In this document: one piece after another, positions 11,661 to 25,072 of the stretch
Layout: each line of letters opens with the position of its first letter
Position numbering within the stretch: position 1 is the stretch's first letter
NCBI GenBank assembly: GCA_016859345.1
Contig: CM029115.1
Span: 13,204,501 to 13,268,500 of the forward strand
DNA length: 64,000 nt
Direction: 5' to 3'
DNA from: Istiophorus platypterus
Taxonomy: Eukaryota > Chordata > Actinopteri > Istiophoriformes > Istiophoridae
Notes under the pieces: generated by a model
What the model saw: only the letters and a program-made list of their open reading frames with translations
What the model was told of the DNA's origin: nothing
The model's database searches: none
Translations under genes and position numbers: made by a program

Positions 11661-13828
11661 CCAGGAAAGACAGTTTTTCTTATACGCATTTTGACAAGGC
11701 GTGAGAATATTTATTTTTACCTCTGGTAAAGTGCATCTCTTTTTCCCTCCTCCTCCAAAGGGGACTCAGCTGTGTGCTTGGGATCACGGGACTATGTTTC
11801 CGTGACAACCAGACATCATCACTGAATGCTAACACTAAAATAACAGACTGAATAATTTAGACAGATCCATTTTTAAACAGCCTGTCGATTCACATCACTG
11901 GCCATAGACACCCTGCTTGGCACCCTGAAGACAGGCCCACCCAGGCCGAGTGATGGGTGGGGCCCGATGTCCAAAACTCATTTAACAACGGTGTGGCTGT
12001 TAGAGCTGGAGGCATGTTGGAAAAAAAACATATAAAAACAAGGATAGTTGTATAACATAAGTCAGTGCTGTCTCCTGAGTTTCACAAACACAACAGAAAA
12101 GGAGATCTATACAAATATCTGTGAGATGCCAAGTCATAAAGTCAGATTATTAGATCTTGCTTATCTGCCACAGTGTTAAACTGAGAATGCTCATTTGGTG
12201 TATGGGACAAGAGATGAAAACAGCCCAGTTTAGTGGAAGTAGCACATGGCTCCATGATCAAAAGACGTCATCCATCACGGATAATTTTCATGTCTAATTT
12301 TCTCATTTAATTCAGTTTTTTTAAAAAAAGACCACAGAAATCAGCATTGATGATTTGCCATTTATCAACATGAAGCAGTGGCGTGATATGATAATAAGCG
12401 GGTCTAATTAATTGTGATAGATTTGTAATGCATGTTATCAAGAAGTAAAATATGAGCCAAATGAGTGTTTAACATCTGGGGTCAGCAGAGAAAAACGAAA
12501 GGCAGTTTTATTTCGTGTTTATTTCTTATTAAATCTGTCTATTTTGAATAATTTTTCACTGTTTCACATCATATTCATTACTTATTGTCATTTGTTCCAG
12601 GAGGCATAAGCCAACTATAACAGCGCACACACCCCTTTTCATCTCCTTCAGATCTCTCCCAAATTTTAGAAGGATCATTTCAATGTCTGATGACAAGTCA
12701 TGGAAAACATAAGCTTGGGTCTGCAATTCATATATCTGCACAAATCAAAGAAAGACACATAACAAAAACAGACATGCATATGTTCACACGTCACACGCAG
12801 ATCTAACTAATGACTTATTCAGACTGAACCTCGAGCTGTGAACCAAATATTTGCGCACATGATTTATCCTGCTTTCCTCATGGCCTGAGTGTTGAGAAAT
12901 ATTCAGACACCATTGTGTCTGCACGTGTTTGTGCGGGTGTCTGTGGAGCTGCAGAGAGTTTGTGTGTTTGTGTGTGTGTGTGAGTCCTCTCCTGTTATTT
13001 TACAAGCTTGTATTCACACCCACTCACACACCCAATCACCAGAGGGCTAAACTGAATAACGGAGCTAGGGAGGTGAAGGGCCTTGCAGGTGTCTGTTCCA
13101 CTCTGTGTCTCTTTGTCTCTGTCCCACTCACATTTAGTTTCACATTATCCTCCCAACCTTTGCTTTTATCCAATTCTTTAGCAAATTTTAAGCAAAATTT
13201 TTCAGATTCAAAACAGCTAAATACTTAACAGCAAAAGTAGCTGTGCTTTGAGAACAACAGTCAACAAAAATTTTACTTTAAACCAAGGTATGTAGGTTTA
13301 AAAGGAATTGGACCAAAACTCGGAATTTTTAAAAAGTGGTATGAGGAATTTTACTCAAAAACATACTGTTTAATTTCTCATTCACATTATATCTTTACAA
13401 AAAATGCACCAAGTCTCATGTGGTCCCATGCAGACTTTCTTTGATCCTACTCTTTCTGATCCATAACAGTAGCAAGAATAAAATGCAAACTAGATAGATT
13501 TCCCCAGTATTCAATACAATATTCTTCCTGATCTTTGAAGACAATTCAAATAGTCTTTATGCATCATCATTATCAATTTATGTTCATCACTATTTATCAC
13601 ATTCATAAAAACTCAAGTATTATCCTTTTGCTGCTGGGGGAATTTTATGGAGATTTCCAGTTTCAATTCTACATTTCTAATTCTGTGGATAATCATAATT
13701 TACATAAAAATACCTTCCAGCTCTTTTTCTCTCTCTCTTTTTTCTCCTGATATTTTGAATTTGACCTTATATCTTGTGCTGGGGTTTTGGGAAAAGAATC
13801 CTCTTATTACACCCTGTCATCTGTTTAC

Positions 13829-14042
13829 ACGCACGCACACACACAACCACACACACACACACATAGAACCCCCCCACACACACACGCGCATGCACACACA
13901 CACACACACATGCACACACACACACACACACACATACACACACACACACACACACACAAACAACCCCCCCACACCCCCCCACACAAACACACATGCACAC
14001 ACACAACCACACACACACACGCACACACAGGCACACCCACAA
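13829..14042. repeat. Long compound (AC)n tract
   Basis: About 210 bp of CA-rich sequence broken by C-runs (C6-C7) and GCGC/TGCA units. It opens all three minus-strand frames and generates spurious Cys/Val and His/Thr open frames. Confidence 0.9.
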
Positions 14043-14044
14043 AA

Positions 14045-17000
14045 AAACCCCATCTCCTCTCGCCCCATCCATCCTTCAGGCATTGCACCTGGGTACACTG
14101 CTTACACATGTACACACATCCAGATATACACACATACAGAAATGTGTGTATAGACACATTCCCCCACACAGATATACATCCGAACAAAGCACAAGGAAAA
14201 AAACACACAAATGTATACTCACACAGACGCACAAAATGTGCACGACAGCCAATCAGACTGTGTGTCTAACCCAGTGTTTGGGCGGTATGTGGCTCCTAAC
14301 AGCCGTCGTCAGGAGGTCTCCCATTAGCTCTTATAACAGCTAAACACCTGACCACCTGGGAAATAGCATACACACACATAAACACAGTGTGAAAACCACT
14401 GAGAGAGACACAGCAGGATTGATCTTCCTCAGTGGTATTGATTAGCCTACCCCCAACTCAGACTAGAAGATACCAGCTGTGTCAAGCCATTTACTTCCTA
14501 AAGTGCTCCATCTCCTGCATGGAAGATGAAAATAATGATGCTGCAAGCATCCCCTCTCAGAGAAATTCTGCTGGCTACAAAAGGGCAGGAAATCCACAGG
14601 GAGAAAGTTACTTCAGATGAAGGCTGCTCCAAGCCATTTGTTTTAACCTCTGCCCTGTTCCTGCTGAATGTGTCTTCCTCATCTGGTAGGTTTGTGGATG
14701 TATATATGAGTTGTGATCAACTAGTCTTTCAGAAAAATGTAGCCAAATTTGTTTATCATGTTCATGTTTCTATAATTTTGCTTTTGGCACGCACACAGTA
14801 AAACACAAAGACACACAAGGGGATTTCATTCAGTTTATTGTTTTCACAGTATTCTATTCTCATAGGACAGGACAGTTATTTTTGTTCATAATTTACAGTA
14901 TTTTATTTACAAATGCAGGAATACTTTTCCTTTTATAAAGCTACAAGCTGAAGACTCTATATAATAATATCACAATATAAGATTAGCTAAGCTTAGAAAG
15001 ATTTATAAACTGCACCTTTTTTAAACTGGGACTTTTTCTTCTCTACTTGTTATAATTATTCCGTCTGATACCGAGACAAAAATATGCAATTTTCCATCTG
15101 AAACATTCTGTTCTCTTTAAAGAAAAATTTAACCCAGTGGTATTCCTGCTCAAAAAATCACTGATGTCAGTATTTTCTCACGAAAACACTGCATCACTGC
15201 CAAAAAGTTGTGAACAATACCACAGATAGTGTAAAAAGTAGCTGTTTAAGCTATGATGAGGAGTGCCAATTGTCTGATTTACAGTACGTGAGGCAGTTTT
15301 AAGATTTTTGTGTTTAACAACACCCTCTCTGGCAGGCAAAGTAGACTATTGAAAGAAACTGAGAGAAGAAAAATAGGAGTAAAAAAAATGAATTTGCAAT
15401 TTAAAAAAAAAAAATCTATACTATCTTCAGTAACCAGTAGTCTCAGGTAATAATTGAATTACAGTTATTAATCCCAGTAACATTACATTTCTTCAACATA
15501 TTGAGAGGTAGTTTCTTTAATATCCTATCAAGAGTTTGATGGAGGGTTGATATAAGTTTGAGTGCAGGGGCTGGGAGGCTGTTAGTTTCTACCTAAAGAT
15601 TTGAAATACAATTCCTGGTAACTTGAAACTTATTTACATGTTGTTTGTTCTAAGTTGTCTCCAGTTCGCCTTGAGACACAGTTTAAAGTATGTTAAAATC
15701 CTCTGCTATGATTAATATTTTGTTTAACATGTTTGTCCCACATAAAATGTTAAAGGAAACCACACTCTGCAGGACCCTGAAAAAGAAAAATTTAAAGTTG
15801 CTGTAAGAACATCTACACTTTCTTCCCCTTGTGGAAATTCTCAATCTATAAATACTTAGCACCTTTGTTGCTGGATTTTACAACTTTTAACACCCTTTCA
15901 ATCAATTTTTTTTTTCACAAAAAGCCTAGCGACAAATCTAGTGAGTCTAGCCTTTTTTATAGTAGAGACTCATCAGTATTTCCCAATGATTGCAAGGTCA
16001 GACTTTCCCTCCTTATGCACATCTCTCAGTGTGTTTAATTCAACTGACCAAACAGCAGATGATGCAGATGTGAATGAGCTTCTAACTTTCTCTCCGAGTG
16101 ATCAATTTACAGGTAAATATAAACGAAATCAAAGCACTGCAATTGTCTTTATCTTATCTTGTATGGTGATTTTGTCAAATTATAAAATCAGGATTTTAGC
16201 AGTGCAGAGCAACATCTTGGAAATGGCTTGGAAGTGACTGCTGATTAACATGCAGTTCTAATGGGCTACATTTTTAGGCACTAGTTAATACTTGTTCCAA
16301 TGTCTGACAGCAGAAACAGAAAACATGAATAAGAATAGCTTTATTTGGAGTTTGTTTTTTACTAAAATATTGTATATGTGAGCATAGAGAGTAGGAGAGA
16401 AGCAAACAGATAAAGAGAGGTCCAGTCACATATTAGATTTTGACCTAGTCTTGTTCAGACAGTCATTGGGACACTATAGTTTCAAGGTAGAGATACTTAG
16501 CCATGGGATTGACTACTTATTTTACTTATAATATTTCTGTAACATATAAAAAATATCATATGGAAACGCTGACAAGATAAAAAACTTGATTTTCCTTGGA
16601 AGGGGTCTTTAAACTTTAGTCACTGCTAACTCTACTTACAGAAATTCTTTGGTTTTGGTCAAAGTTGGAGAGTGTGTGAACCCTGCTGTTTCACTGACAG
16701 GCCTTCTTTTATGTCATATGTAGTTTCTGTAGCTAACATTAAGCTGGATGTTAAAGGTTAGTATCTATCCCCAGAATGTCAACTGACTGCTTTCCAAGCT
16801 ATAGTCTTTTTCTATTTTTATATGTGTTAAATACAGAGAAATGATGTGTGTGAAGGGAGGATATGGAGCTGTTTTAAGGCACCGTTGAAAGAACTGGGTT
16901 GATTAATGAAAGTAAAGTAACCTGTCATTATGTTAAGTAACTTGCCCAGAACTGTTCACCTCAGAATAAGTTTTATCTTATGAGACAGAAGCTGTTTCCT

Positions 17001-17905
17001 GTCATTTCTATTACCAAAATTGCTTCCCTCTATATCCCTGTCTCTAAATTATCAATTTTTTACCAACTTTCAATAATTATTATATTGGTAAGTAAGAACT
17101 TCTCTGAAGGTATGATTCCTGTCAACAATCTCCAATTTGGGTGATGTTTATCATACAGTAGACACATATTTCAGGATGCACAGTGAATCACGTGTTCAGC
17201 AGTTGCCTTGCAATAATTTGTGTGTATTATGTGAGCAGACACGACAACCAATCATGTGATTCCTTGAGATTTAAGAGCCTGAATACGTTCGAAAACGAGA
17301 AAACCTCAGAAATTGTATACATCATTTTATACATAGTATAACAGGATGTCTTTCAGTTTTCTGATGTTTTCAAGTTGTGTGATACCTGAACCGTGCCTGC
17401 CTGAACCGTGCCATCTGCACATTTTCAACATATTAACTTCAGGTGTTTTTTCTGTACAGGCTTCTCAGCTCCTCAGATCTTGGATTTGAGACATTTCCTT
17501 CCTCTCCAACTCAAAACGAAGTCGTCGTGACCCCCCCCCCCCATCCTCTCTGTATTTTTGACAAGTGGGTACACTCAAGGGGTACTGTCAAACTGTCAAG
17601 CTTTATAAAATATAGACATAGAATGGGATGTACAGAAACTGAGGAAAAGGCAAAAGAAGATGAATGGGAGGAATATAAGAGAAGCGTAAGAAAAAGAGAA
17701 AAAAGAATAAAAAGACAGAGAGAGTTAGGCAAGAGATATGAGCTCTCTGTGGTAAAGGACAATAAAGTGTGAAAGATTTTTCCCTTGTTTGATGTCCTCC
17801 CCTCGGGGGCACTGTGACATAGACCGCTGCAGAGCCTGAGTTAAAAGAGAAAAAAAAACAGGAGCCATTTCTCTCTTTTTCTCTCTATGGCCTTTCAAGG
17901 ATTAT
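14045..17905. other. Intergenic, no gene seen
   Basis: AT-rich, few microsatellites, no exon with splice sites. A C14 run lies at about 17,529-17,542. Confidence 0.5.
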
Positions 17906-17910
17906 GGTTG

Positions 17911-17915
17911 TCTGT

Positions 17916-17957
<42 letters not shown>
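17911..17957. repeat. (GT)n microsatellite
   Basis: Nearly pure GT, about 45 bp. Confidence 0.95.
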
Positions 17958-17960
<3 letters not shown>

Positions 17961-19140
17961 AGAGAGTGAGTGAGAGAAGAGGGAGAACAAGACGCAAAAG
18001 AGAGGGAGAGAGGCAGCCCTTGGGGTCTAATAAAACAGCGTTGAACAGGATTGTCTTGGAGGATCTTGCATGGGAAGACAGGTGTCCGTAGCATTCTGGG
18101 GCAGAGGTTATGGTTAGACATATCTGTCATTTCATAAAACACATACACACACGCACATGGACAAAGGCAGGGCTGAAATTTACCAGAGACAAAACCCATT
18201 TCCTCCTCTTGTAACTCATTACCATGTCACAGCCCTCTGCTTCGTATTTGGTTTTGTTTGAATGTGAAATACTGCCTCTGAGTGATCAAATAGTGAGAGA
18301 AAAGAACAATGTGATCCGCTTTTGTAAGCAGTTTACCATTGATTATTCCAGGGTTTATTGTGTTCCACTGTGTTTTTATTTCAGTTTATAAAAAAGCAAG
18401 GCTGACACTTTAGTGCACTGTGGCGGTGGCTCCCTGACAACATTAGCATAATAATACTTCACAGGCTGAAGTTATGGAAATGAAATAAAATACTGTTCTT
18501 TTATTCTGCAGCATGCAGCAGTATTCCACTTCGACATCCAGTTATTACAAATGACAAATATGAATTAAAGACACAAGTTTGAGCTGGAATGAAGGCCTCT
18601 CCCCTCTCACACATCTCGCTGCTTTTGGAGTGTGCATGCCAGACATGTGTATGTGCATGCGGACATGTATAAATTTGTGTTTGTGTTAGTTGCATAACCC
18701 TGAGTCGATAGTTTAGTTGCTGCAATATACACAGGAGGTCCTGAGAAATAGGGCTGTATATTTGTTTCTGGGATAGAACCAGAACAGTCAACTCTCCATC
18801 ATCTGTTTGAGTCATTTCCGAGTGTGTGTGTGTGAGTGTGTGTGTGTGCACGTCAGTGCGAGTGAATGTGTGTGGTCATGCCTCAGGGTTACGGATAGGG
18901 GAATGTTGCGTGCCTCTCTTCTCTGTCCTCCTTTTCACCCTTACAGATGCAGAAAAATGAAACTTCTACATGCCACATATACACACAAACTGCACACACA
19001 CATACACGCACACAAAAACACACACAGATACACATGTGCAGACAGTCAAAGAGTGAAGGGTCCTGCAGAGTTCATAAGCTAGTGAATAATAAAAGCTCCA
19101 CATTGGACTGGGCTGTCTGTGACATGAATATGATTTTTGC

Positions 19141-19141
19141 T

Positions 19142-19231
<90 letters not shown>
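19141..19231. repeat. (GT)n microsatellite, 90 bp
   Basis: One of the longest nearly uninterrupted GT runs in the window. Confidence 0.97.
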
Positions 19232-19235
<4 letters not shown>

Positions 19236-20176
19236 ACACATGCAGATGTGTTTGAGTGAGTGTGCTCTCTATGGTAACTAGATGAATTATTCACTGTTTA
19301 CTGATGAGGAAGCATTTAGGCTCCCAGGAGTGGTGCTCGGAGGCAAGCCTCACCTCTCTCCTCTTGCCCTCCCCTCTCCATCATTCTCTCCTCCTCCTTC
19401 CCTCCTTCCTCCTTGCCCTCATCACACTTTTATCATGTGTCTCCAATACTGGAGCTGTTGGTGCTAACACAAAGCCTTTGTGGGATAACAGCCGAGTGAC
19501 ATCAGTTCTCTGTCTTTAGCTCCCAATCTCTGCCGGTCTGATCCCACTGACCTAGTTGAGAATAAGTGTTCTGATGGTGAAATCTCTGTCATGGTGAACA
19601 CAGTAGGAATCTATTTGCATGTATTAAGCTGGGGGATGGCATTTGACACTTTCTCTTTGGAGCTTCTTTCGTTGAATTAGAATTAGAACTGACTAGACTC
19701 AGACATACAAATATACCCACACAAATAGGTACAAATCACTCGGAGCAAAGTTTAATTTTTCTCCCTCATACACATATATACACAAATGCACATTCAGATA
19801 TTCACATTGGTTAAAACACACTTGATATACCCACTAATCAAGCTCCTATTACCAGGAGGAGGCTTTCACACCTGGGGACCAAACTCCCTTCATCTAATTG
19901 GTCCGCTGAGAAAATCACTAAGCTGTTCACATCTGCAGGGATACATACACATATATTTGCACACATGGAAAAACACACACACATACACACACCCATGCAT
20001 GCACACATACATACATGCGGTCACTCTTCACTAATCAGTGCAGAGCTCCTTGGGCAATGTGCACAGTTCCATTCTTTCCTCTATCCATCCTTTATCCCAT
20101 GGTTCATCCTTCACTTTCAGCTCCATCGGTCCCAATTACCACAGCCAGGGACCCAAATCCCTGGAACAGAACTTCA

Positions 20177-20182
<6 letters not shown>

Positions 20183-20225
<43 letters not shown>
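20183..20225. repeat. (AC)n microsatellite
   Basis: Pure AC run, about 42 bp. A GT run follows 100 bp later, so the two could pair as an imperfect inverted repeat. Confidence 0.95.
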
Positions 20226-20227
<2 letters not shown>

Positions 20228-20319
20228 TACAGCACATTTAGCCACAGCCCAGTTTTTACCGTAACAAAAGGGTCCAAGTTTTTTTAGGCCTTTGGTATCG
20301 CCCCTATGTGTTTGTGGTG

Positions 20320-20322
<3 letters not shown>

Positions 20323-20359
<37 letters not shown>
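20323..20359. repeat. (GT)n microsatellite
   Basis: GT run ending in GCGCGC, a sequence prone to Z-DNA. Confidence 0.95.
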
Positions 20360-20362
<3 letters not shown>

Positions 20363-20364
20363 TT

Positions 20365-22069
20365 TTTGCGAGTTGAGTGGTTTCCCATCCGGAGCAGCCG
20401 TTGCACTGCTTATTAAACAAAGCCGCTCTAAAGCTGTTCTAATCCTTTCCCATAGCTATCCCTGACTACACATACAGACGCACACAGATTTCTGCACAGT
20501 TGCTGAAGTCCGGTGCTAAGCAACACATTTTGTCCTCTGTCAACCTCAGGAGATAGTGAAAAAAATGGCGGGAAAGGAAGACTTGGCATTGCACATATTT
20601 ATACACAAACACGCACACATACATGGAGTACATAGTTTCTTTAGGGTCTGGCGGCTAGTCATCCATCTGGGACTGAAGATAACCGTCACTACCCACTAGT
20701 CTACACAGCAGTGTGCACAGTGTGTGTGTGTCTGTGTGTTTGTGGATGTGTGCTTGAGGTGGATTATATTATCTGTGCTTTACAACCCCCCGCACCGAGT
20801 ATAACCAAACCAGCACCCAACACAGCTCTACCGGTCAAAACTCTCCGTGATCTATTTTTGGAGCTTAAATTAGTCTCAAAATGAAAGTCAAAGAAACACT
20901 GAAAGATCTCTTGACTTTATTTCAAAATTAATATGGACCAAAACACAAGGGTGGATGAAAAACTGCCTTTGGCTCACTAATCTGAGCCCATTAAATACTC
21001 TGCTTCAGCTCATTTTGGCAACAGTTTTAGGGGATTGGACTAGAGAGAGGATTGACTGGTAAGCCAAACACCAAAATGACTTTATAAATCTTTTTGAACT
21101 GTACGCTTTTAAGTCTGGCAGTCCTGAAATTTATACACTATAGGAAACCAGAATAGTGTACTGCTAAATAATCAAGTTACATTCCTGGCCCACTGAACCA
21201 GACAAGTTGTTCAAACTGTGAAACACGTTGGAGTTCCCTAATAGGGTGTAAATCATTTATTACCTTATTTATCATTCAGTGGATAAAAAAAAGGTTTGGA
21301 GCTGGAGTTAAAACCAAAACATTTCAAAAAAACAACCATTAATGATGCCAAGTCATAATTAACACCAAATTACACAATAGTAACACCCAGTCAGCCAACA
21401 ACTGCCTGCGAAGACAAGCACTAGGAAGTCAACATCATCCCACCAAAGCTACAAAGACTTTTGACTGTGGCAGATGATTGAGAATTGATTTGTATTTAAC
21501 TTTGGCCCATGTACATTTTTGAAGTAATTTCATCTACACAGTGATGAATGAAACTTTGTAAGCATTCTTCCCTGTTGAGCACAGTTTGATCCTTCAATTT
21601 TGTCATGTAACCACTAAGTTCAGGAGGCTGCCAAAATTCCAAAGACTTGATTTTTTATTCAGTCAGACTAATGTTAGTGTTTATTATACAATACATTGCA
21701 ACGCTTACTTACGTTTAGCCAAACTGTATCATTCACTTAAGTTTGATAATGTTCATATTGTGTGACCTTGACAGAGTGGAGAGTCTCTGGACTGCCTGAC
21801 ACCTGATAAGCAAGTCATACCTGACCTTACATATAGCTGTATTTACTTAATGTCAACTGTTGTGTGCGTGTGTGCATACATTTGCAAATGCATGTGTTTA
21901 ATGAGGCTTGTTTCTGTGGCTGTCCGCTCACTAAATGTGTGAATGAGTGTCCACAACTCTTGTTTGTCCAAAGCTGTTTGCTGTGATATTTCCAGCTCTG
22001 GTTTGTGTGAGCATGGCACCCTGTGACTTTGGTGATAATTGAAGCACATATACCTACTCCCATTGAGGT

Positions 22070-22070
<1 letters not shown>
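20365..22070. other. Intergenic, no gene seen
   Basis: No coding exon recognised. The stretch 20,870-21,300 has the look of an eroded interspersed repeat but I cannot assign a family. Confidence 0.4.
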
Positions 22071-22074
<4 letters not shown>

Positions 22075-22155
<81 letters not shown>

Positions 22156-22157
22156 GT
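22075..22157. repeat. (GT)n microsatellite, 80 bp
   Basis: Pure GT run. Confidence 0.97.
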
Positions 22158-22869
22158 TGAGCTTTCATACCTATCCAACAGTGGACATCCCCATCATTAC
22201 ACACTCACCAGCAGGCCTGCACTGGAAGAACAGCAGTGTGTTGGCACAGTTCATGGGGGATTGGGTTTGATTCTCCAGGTACAGACAATGGAGAGGATCT
22301 GAACCAGATACTGCACCACTGGCACTTTGCAGTCATATACAAACACTTCACGCCACCAAGTCCACGCCACACTGGGAGCTTCTCCATGAAACTTTTCTGT
22401 CTTCACACTGGGTTTTGGATTTCACCTCACTGAGCCTCCCAGGGATGGAACTGGAATCCTCAAAGCAGACAAATAGTCTATTAATATTTGGTCAGACAAT
22501 TGACCCTTATTTCCAAGAACCTTTGAATATTAACTCTGGGTCTCTTAATTAAAAGGTCACTGCAGAGCCTGAGACATCAAGAAAACTTTGTATGCATCCA
22601 TGTCCAGTTCTGCGTTCAGAACAGACAGTTCCCTTGCAGGCTGTGGAGGCCCCCTGTTTGATAGGTACACATCAGCATGACGTTGCTTGGCAAGGATTCC
22701 CTCATGAAATAGTTTAAAAGAACTTTCAAAAGCAGCTGTGCATTTATGATAATGAAAGACCTTCAATGAAAATTTTGTATTTCTTTTTCTAGTGGTGACA
22801 AGAAATAGTGGTCAGCTTTTGGTTGATTGTTGCTTTTTATCCAATAGTCCACTGTTAGTTTAGGAATAT

Positions 22870-22955
22870 TGTGTGTGTGTGTGTATGTGTGTGTGTCTGT
22901 GCATGCATGCATGTTTGTGTGTGTGTGCGTGCATGTTTGTATGTGTGTGCGTGCG

Positions 22956-23024
<69 letters not shown>
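22870..23024. repeat. (GT)n microsatellite, 155 bp
   Basis: The left half is broken by GCATGC and GTTT units; the right half is a pure run of about 65 bp. It abuts the GGGGACA-type repeat that follows. Confidence 0.95.
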
Positions 23025-23028
<4 letters not shown>

Positions 23029-23034
23029 GTGTCA

Positions 23035-23235
23035 TAGGCTACTTTCAGGAACAAATTTCAGAGAAAAGACTTGTAAATTGGGGACAAACTCATGTCCCCA
23101 AATGGGAAAAAGCTGGTTGTTAGGTAAGTGGTTAAGGTTAGTGTTAGGTTAAGATTAGGTTTAGGTTAAGGTTAGGTTTAGGAAAAGGCTAACTCACCAA
23201 AAGAGGGTTTTAGGGTAAGAGTTAGGGTCAGGCAA
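23035..23235 (+). repeat. GGGGACA/TTAGGTT-rich dispersed repeat next to a GT tract
   Basis: Contains ATTGGGGACAAACTCATGTC, CCCAAATGGGAAAAAGC and then a run of GGTTAAGGTTAG/TTAGGTT variants. A second copy in the opposite orientation lies at 33,215-33,450, also directly against a CA/GT microsatellite. I recognise the combination as a common teleost repeat. The TTAGGTT run looks telomere-like but is irregular. Confidence 0.6.
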
Positions 23236-23249
23236 GAAGTGGTAAGGCA

Positions 23250-23420
23250 AAGGGCTAATTTATGCCTCAGTGGTGAACCTACGACGTACCTACGCTACGC
23301 CTACGCTGTCCTGAGCATTTCTACTTCTGTGATGGTGGTGCACATCAGGCTACAGTCAGGGTACATGGCTGCACAGAAGGTATGCCATAGATTTGACACC
23401 AAAGCATAAATTGGCCTTAA
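23250..23420. mobile_element. MITE-like element with terminal inverted repeats
   Basis: The left end reads GGGCTAATTTATGCCTCAGT then GGTG, and the right end reads CACCAAAGCATAAATTGGCC. These are imperfect inverted repeats of about 20 bp around a 170-bp body with several CTACGC units. There is no coding capacity. CTACG-rich elements ending in AAATTGGCC are familiar from teleosts. The target-site duplication is not clear. Confidence 0.55.
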
Positions 23421-25015
23421 GTCTCCATGAAATAAAGTATATGAAATGTCCCCAAAAGTAACAATATGCACAACTCTGTGTGTGTGTGGGGGGGGGGGTA
23501 GTTGGGAGGGGGTTTACAAAGGCAACATTGACCAGTTGAGATAATTACCTCAAAATGTGTCTGCACTCTCATGTCATCACTTATGGAGATTATATTCAAG
23601 GCTAGTTTCATGCATTACTACACGCACACACACCTCCACCTCTCTCACAAAGGCACACACACACACACAGTAAAGCAGAGGTGAATTTAGAAGGGCTGGG
23701 ATTGTTTGAAGAGCTGCTTCAGTCACACATATCCCCAATGATTTCAATATTTCAATGCATCTCAATGAAGAGTCTTCAAAATAGACGCAGCTGTCAAAGA
23801 CAGATACACATATATTACACTCTCTCACACCAAGAGCTGTCCCTTCAGTGTGTATAATGTGTGTGACCAACACAGCCACAGCCACCTCTTTGTTTCAAGA
23901 CAAAGAGCAGGTCAAAAACATCATTACTGGGAGGCTGCAGGACACACACACTCTCCCACTTACACACTGTTTTCCAGATGCTAATACTCTTGGCAGCAGG
24001 GGTTCTGGGCTCTAGTGAGTCTCCTAAGCAATCACTGAACTCACAGTAGGGAGAGTGACAATCTCACACACACACAGTGGCAGCCTTTTTTAACCCCAAA
24101 AGAAAGGTATTGAATTTTTATGAAAGTAAAAAAATAAATAGATAAAACAGAGGGACAAGGTTTGAGCTGAGTGGGTATGGAGAGAAAAACTGTTGACACA
24201 TCTATTGTCCTGCTTGTACAAAGCCACAAAAAGGGGGCCCTTTCTATAACCTTGCCCTCATGAGTCAAGGCATAAATCACTGTAAATTGTGTTTGTTCAC
24301 ACTAATCCAACCTTGGTGTGGCAGTGCGGTCGGCACCTATGTGCACATACCCTCACCCACTCACACACACAGACATGGTAACCTGACCTCGCTCCCCTCC
24401 AAACTCTTAAGAGCTGACATCAGCCTCATGTAAAGCTCTGACATCAGCTTTTAGAGTCCAGTATCTATTTAAAAAACAAAAAACAAACAAAAACACCCCA
24501 CTTTGTCTGGTCAAAAACATCATGCAGAGCAAGAATATTTTGTCTTTTGTCTTAGCTTTTATTGGCGCAAAACACTTGCAGCACCACCATACTGCAGACT
24601 CATATTCACACCCACTGTTCAAACTCTCCTCTCTCTCAGTATCCTTTGTCCAATATATCCCTCTCTCTGTGTGTCTGCAAGGTGTAAGGCCAGAGGAATG
24701 TTCTGGTGTTGTTCTGGTGTCTGAGCCTGTATAAACACACACTGCACACACCGCACTGAGAAAGCAAAGGGACACTGGCTCGGCCATATGCACACAAAAA
24801 GGGGTAGTGCTACTATAAGCGGTACAGAACAGAGCGTCAGGGCTGAGTGGAGAACCACAGAAGAGGGGTGATGACAAAGAGATGTCACATCTCTCCGTCC
24901 CTCCTCCTCCCCCCCTTCCTCCCTCCACTCTCCTCCCCTCCCCCATCGTTCATTCCCAGGCATCAAGGTCGGACCATGATAGAAATGATGCACTGCTCCA
25001 CCCCTCTCCTATCAA

Positions 25016-25020
<5 letters not shown>

Positions 25021-25069
<49 letters not shown>

Positions 25070-25072
25070 ACA
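25021..25072. repeat. (AC)n microsatellite
   Basis: About 42 bp pure AC followed by AAACACAC variants. Confidence 0.95.

Larger units (their letters stand above)
7710..13820. other. Intergenic, no gene seen
   Basis: About 6 kb without a supportable exon. It contains the microsatellites listed separately and a G15-type run at about 9,930-9,944. Open frames are produced by CA/GT tracts or are of background length. Confidence 0.5.

Noticed and set aside
13647..14343. Several long His/Thr or Cys/Val open frames on both strands
   Set aside because: They are CA/GT microsatellite translations. The same happens at 19,146-19,241, 22,039-22,302, 26,943-27,284, 36,258-36,726 and 43,578-43,931.
22557..22766. 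Minus-strand 69-codon frame with a protein-like composition (KLFHEGILAKQRHADVYLSN)
   Set aside because: No splice sites or neighbouring exons, and no family recognised. Possibly an eroded transposon fragment but not supportable.
23116..23230. Telomere-like TTAGGTT/TTAGGG run
   Set aside because: Irregular units inside a dispersed repeat that recurs at 33.2 kb, so not an interstitial telomere or chromosome end.
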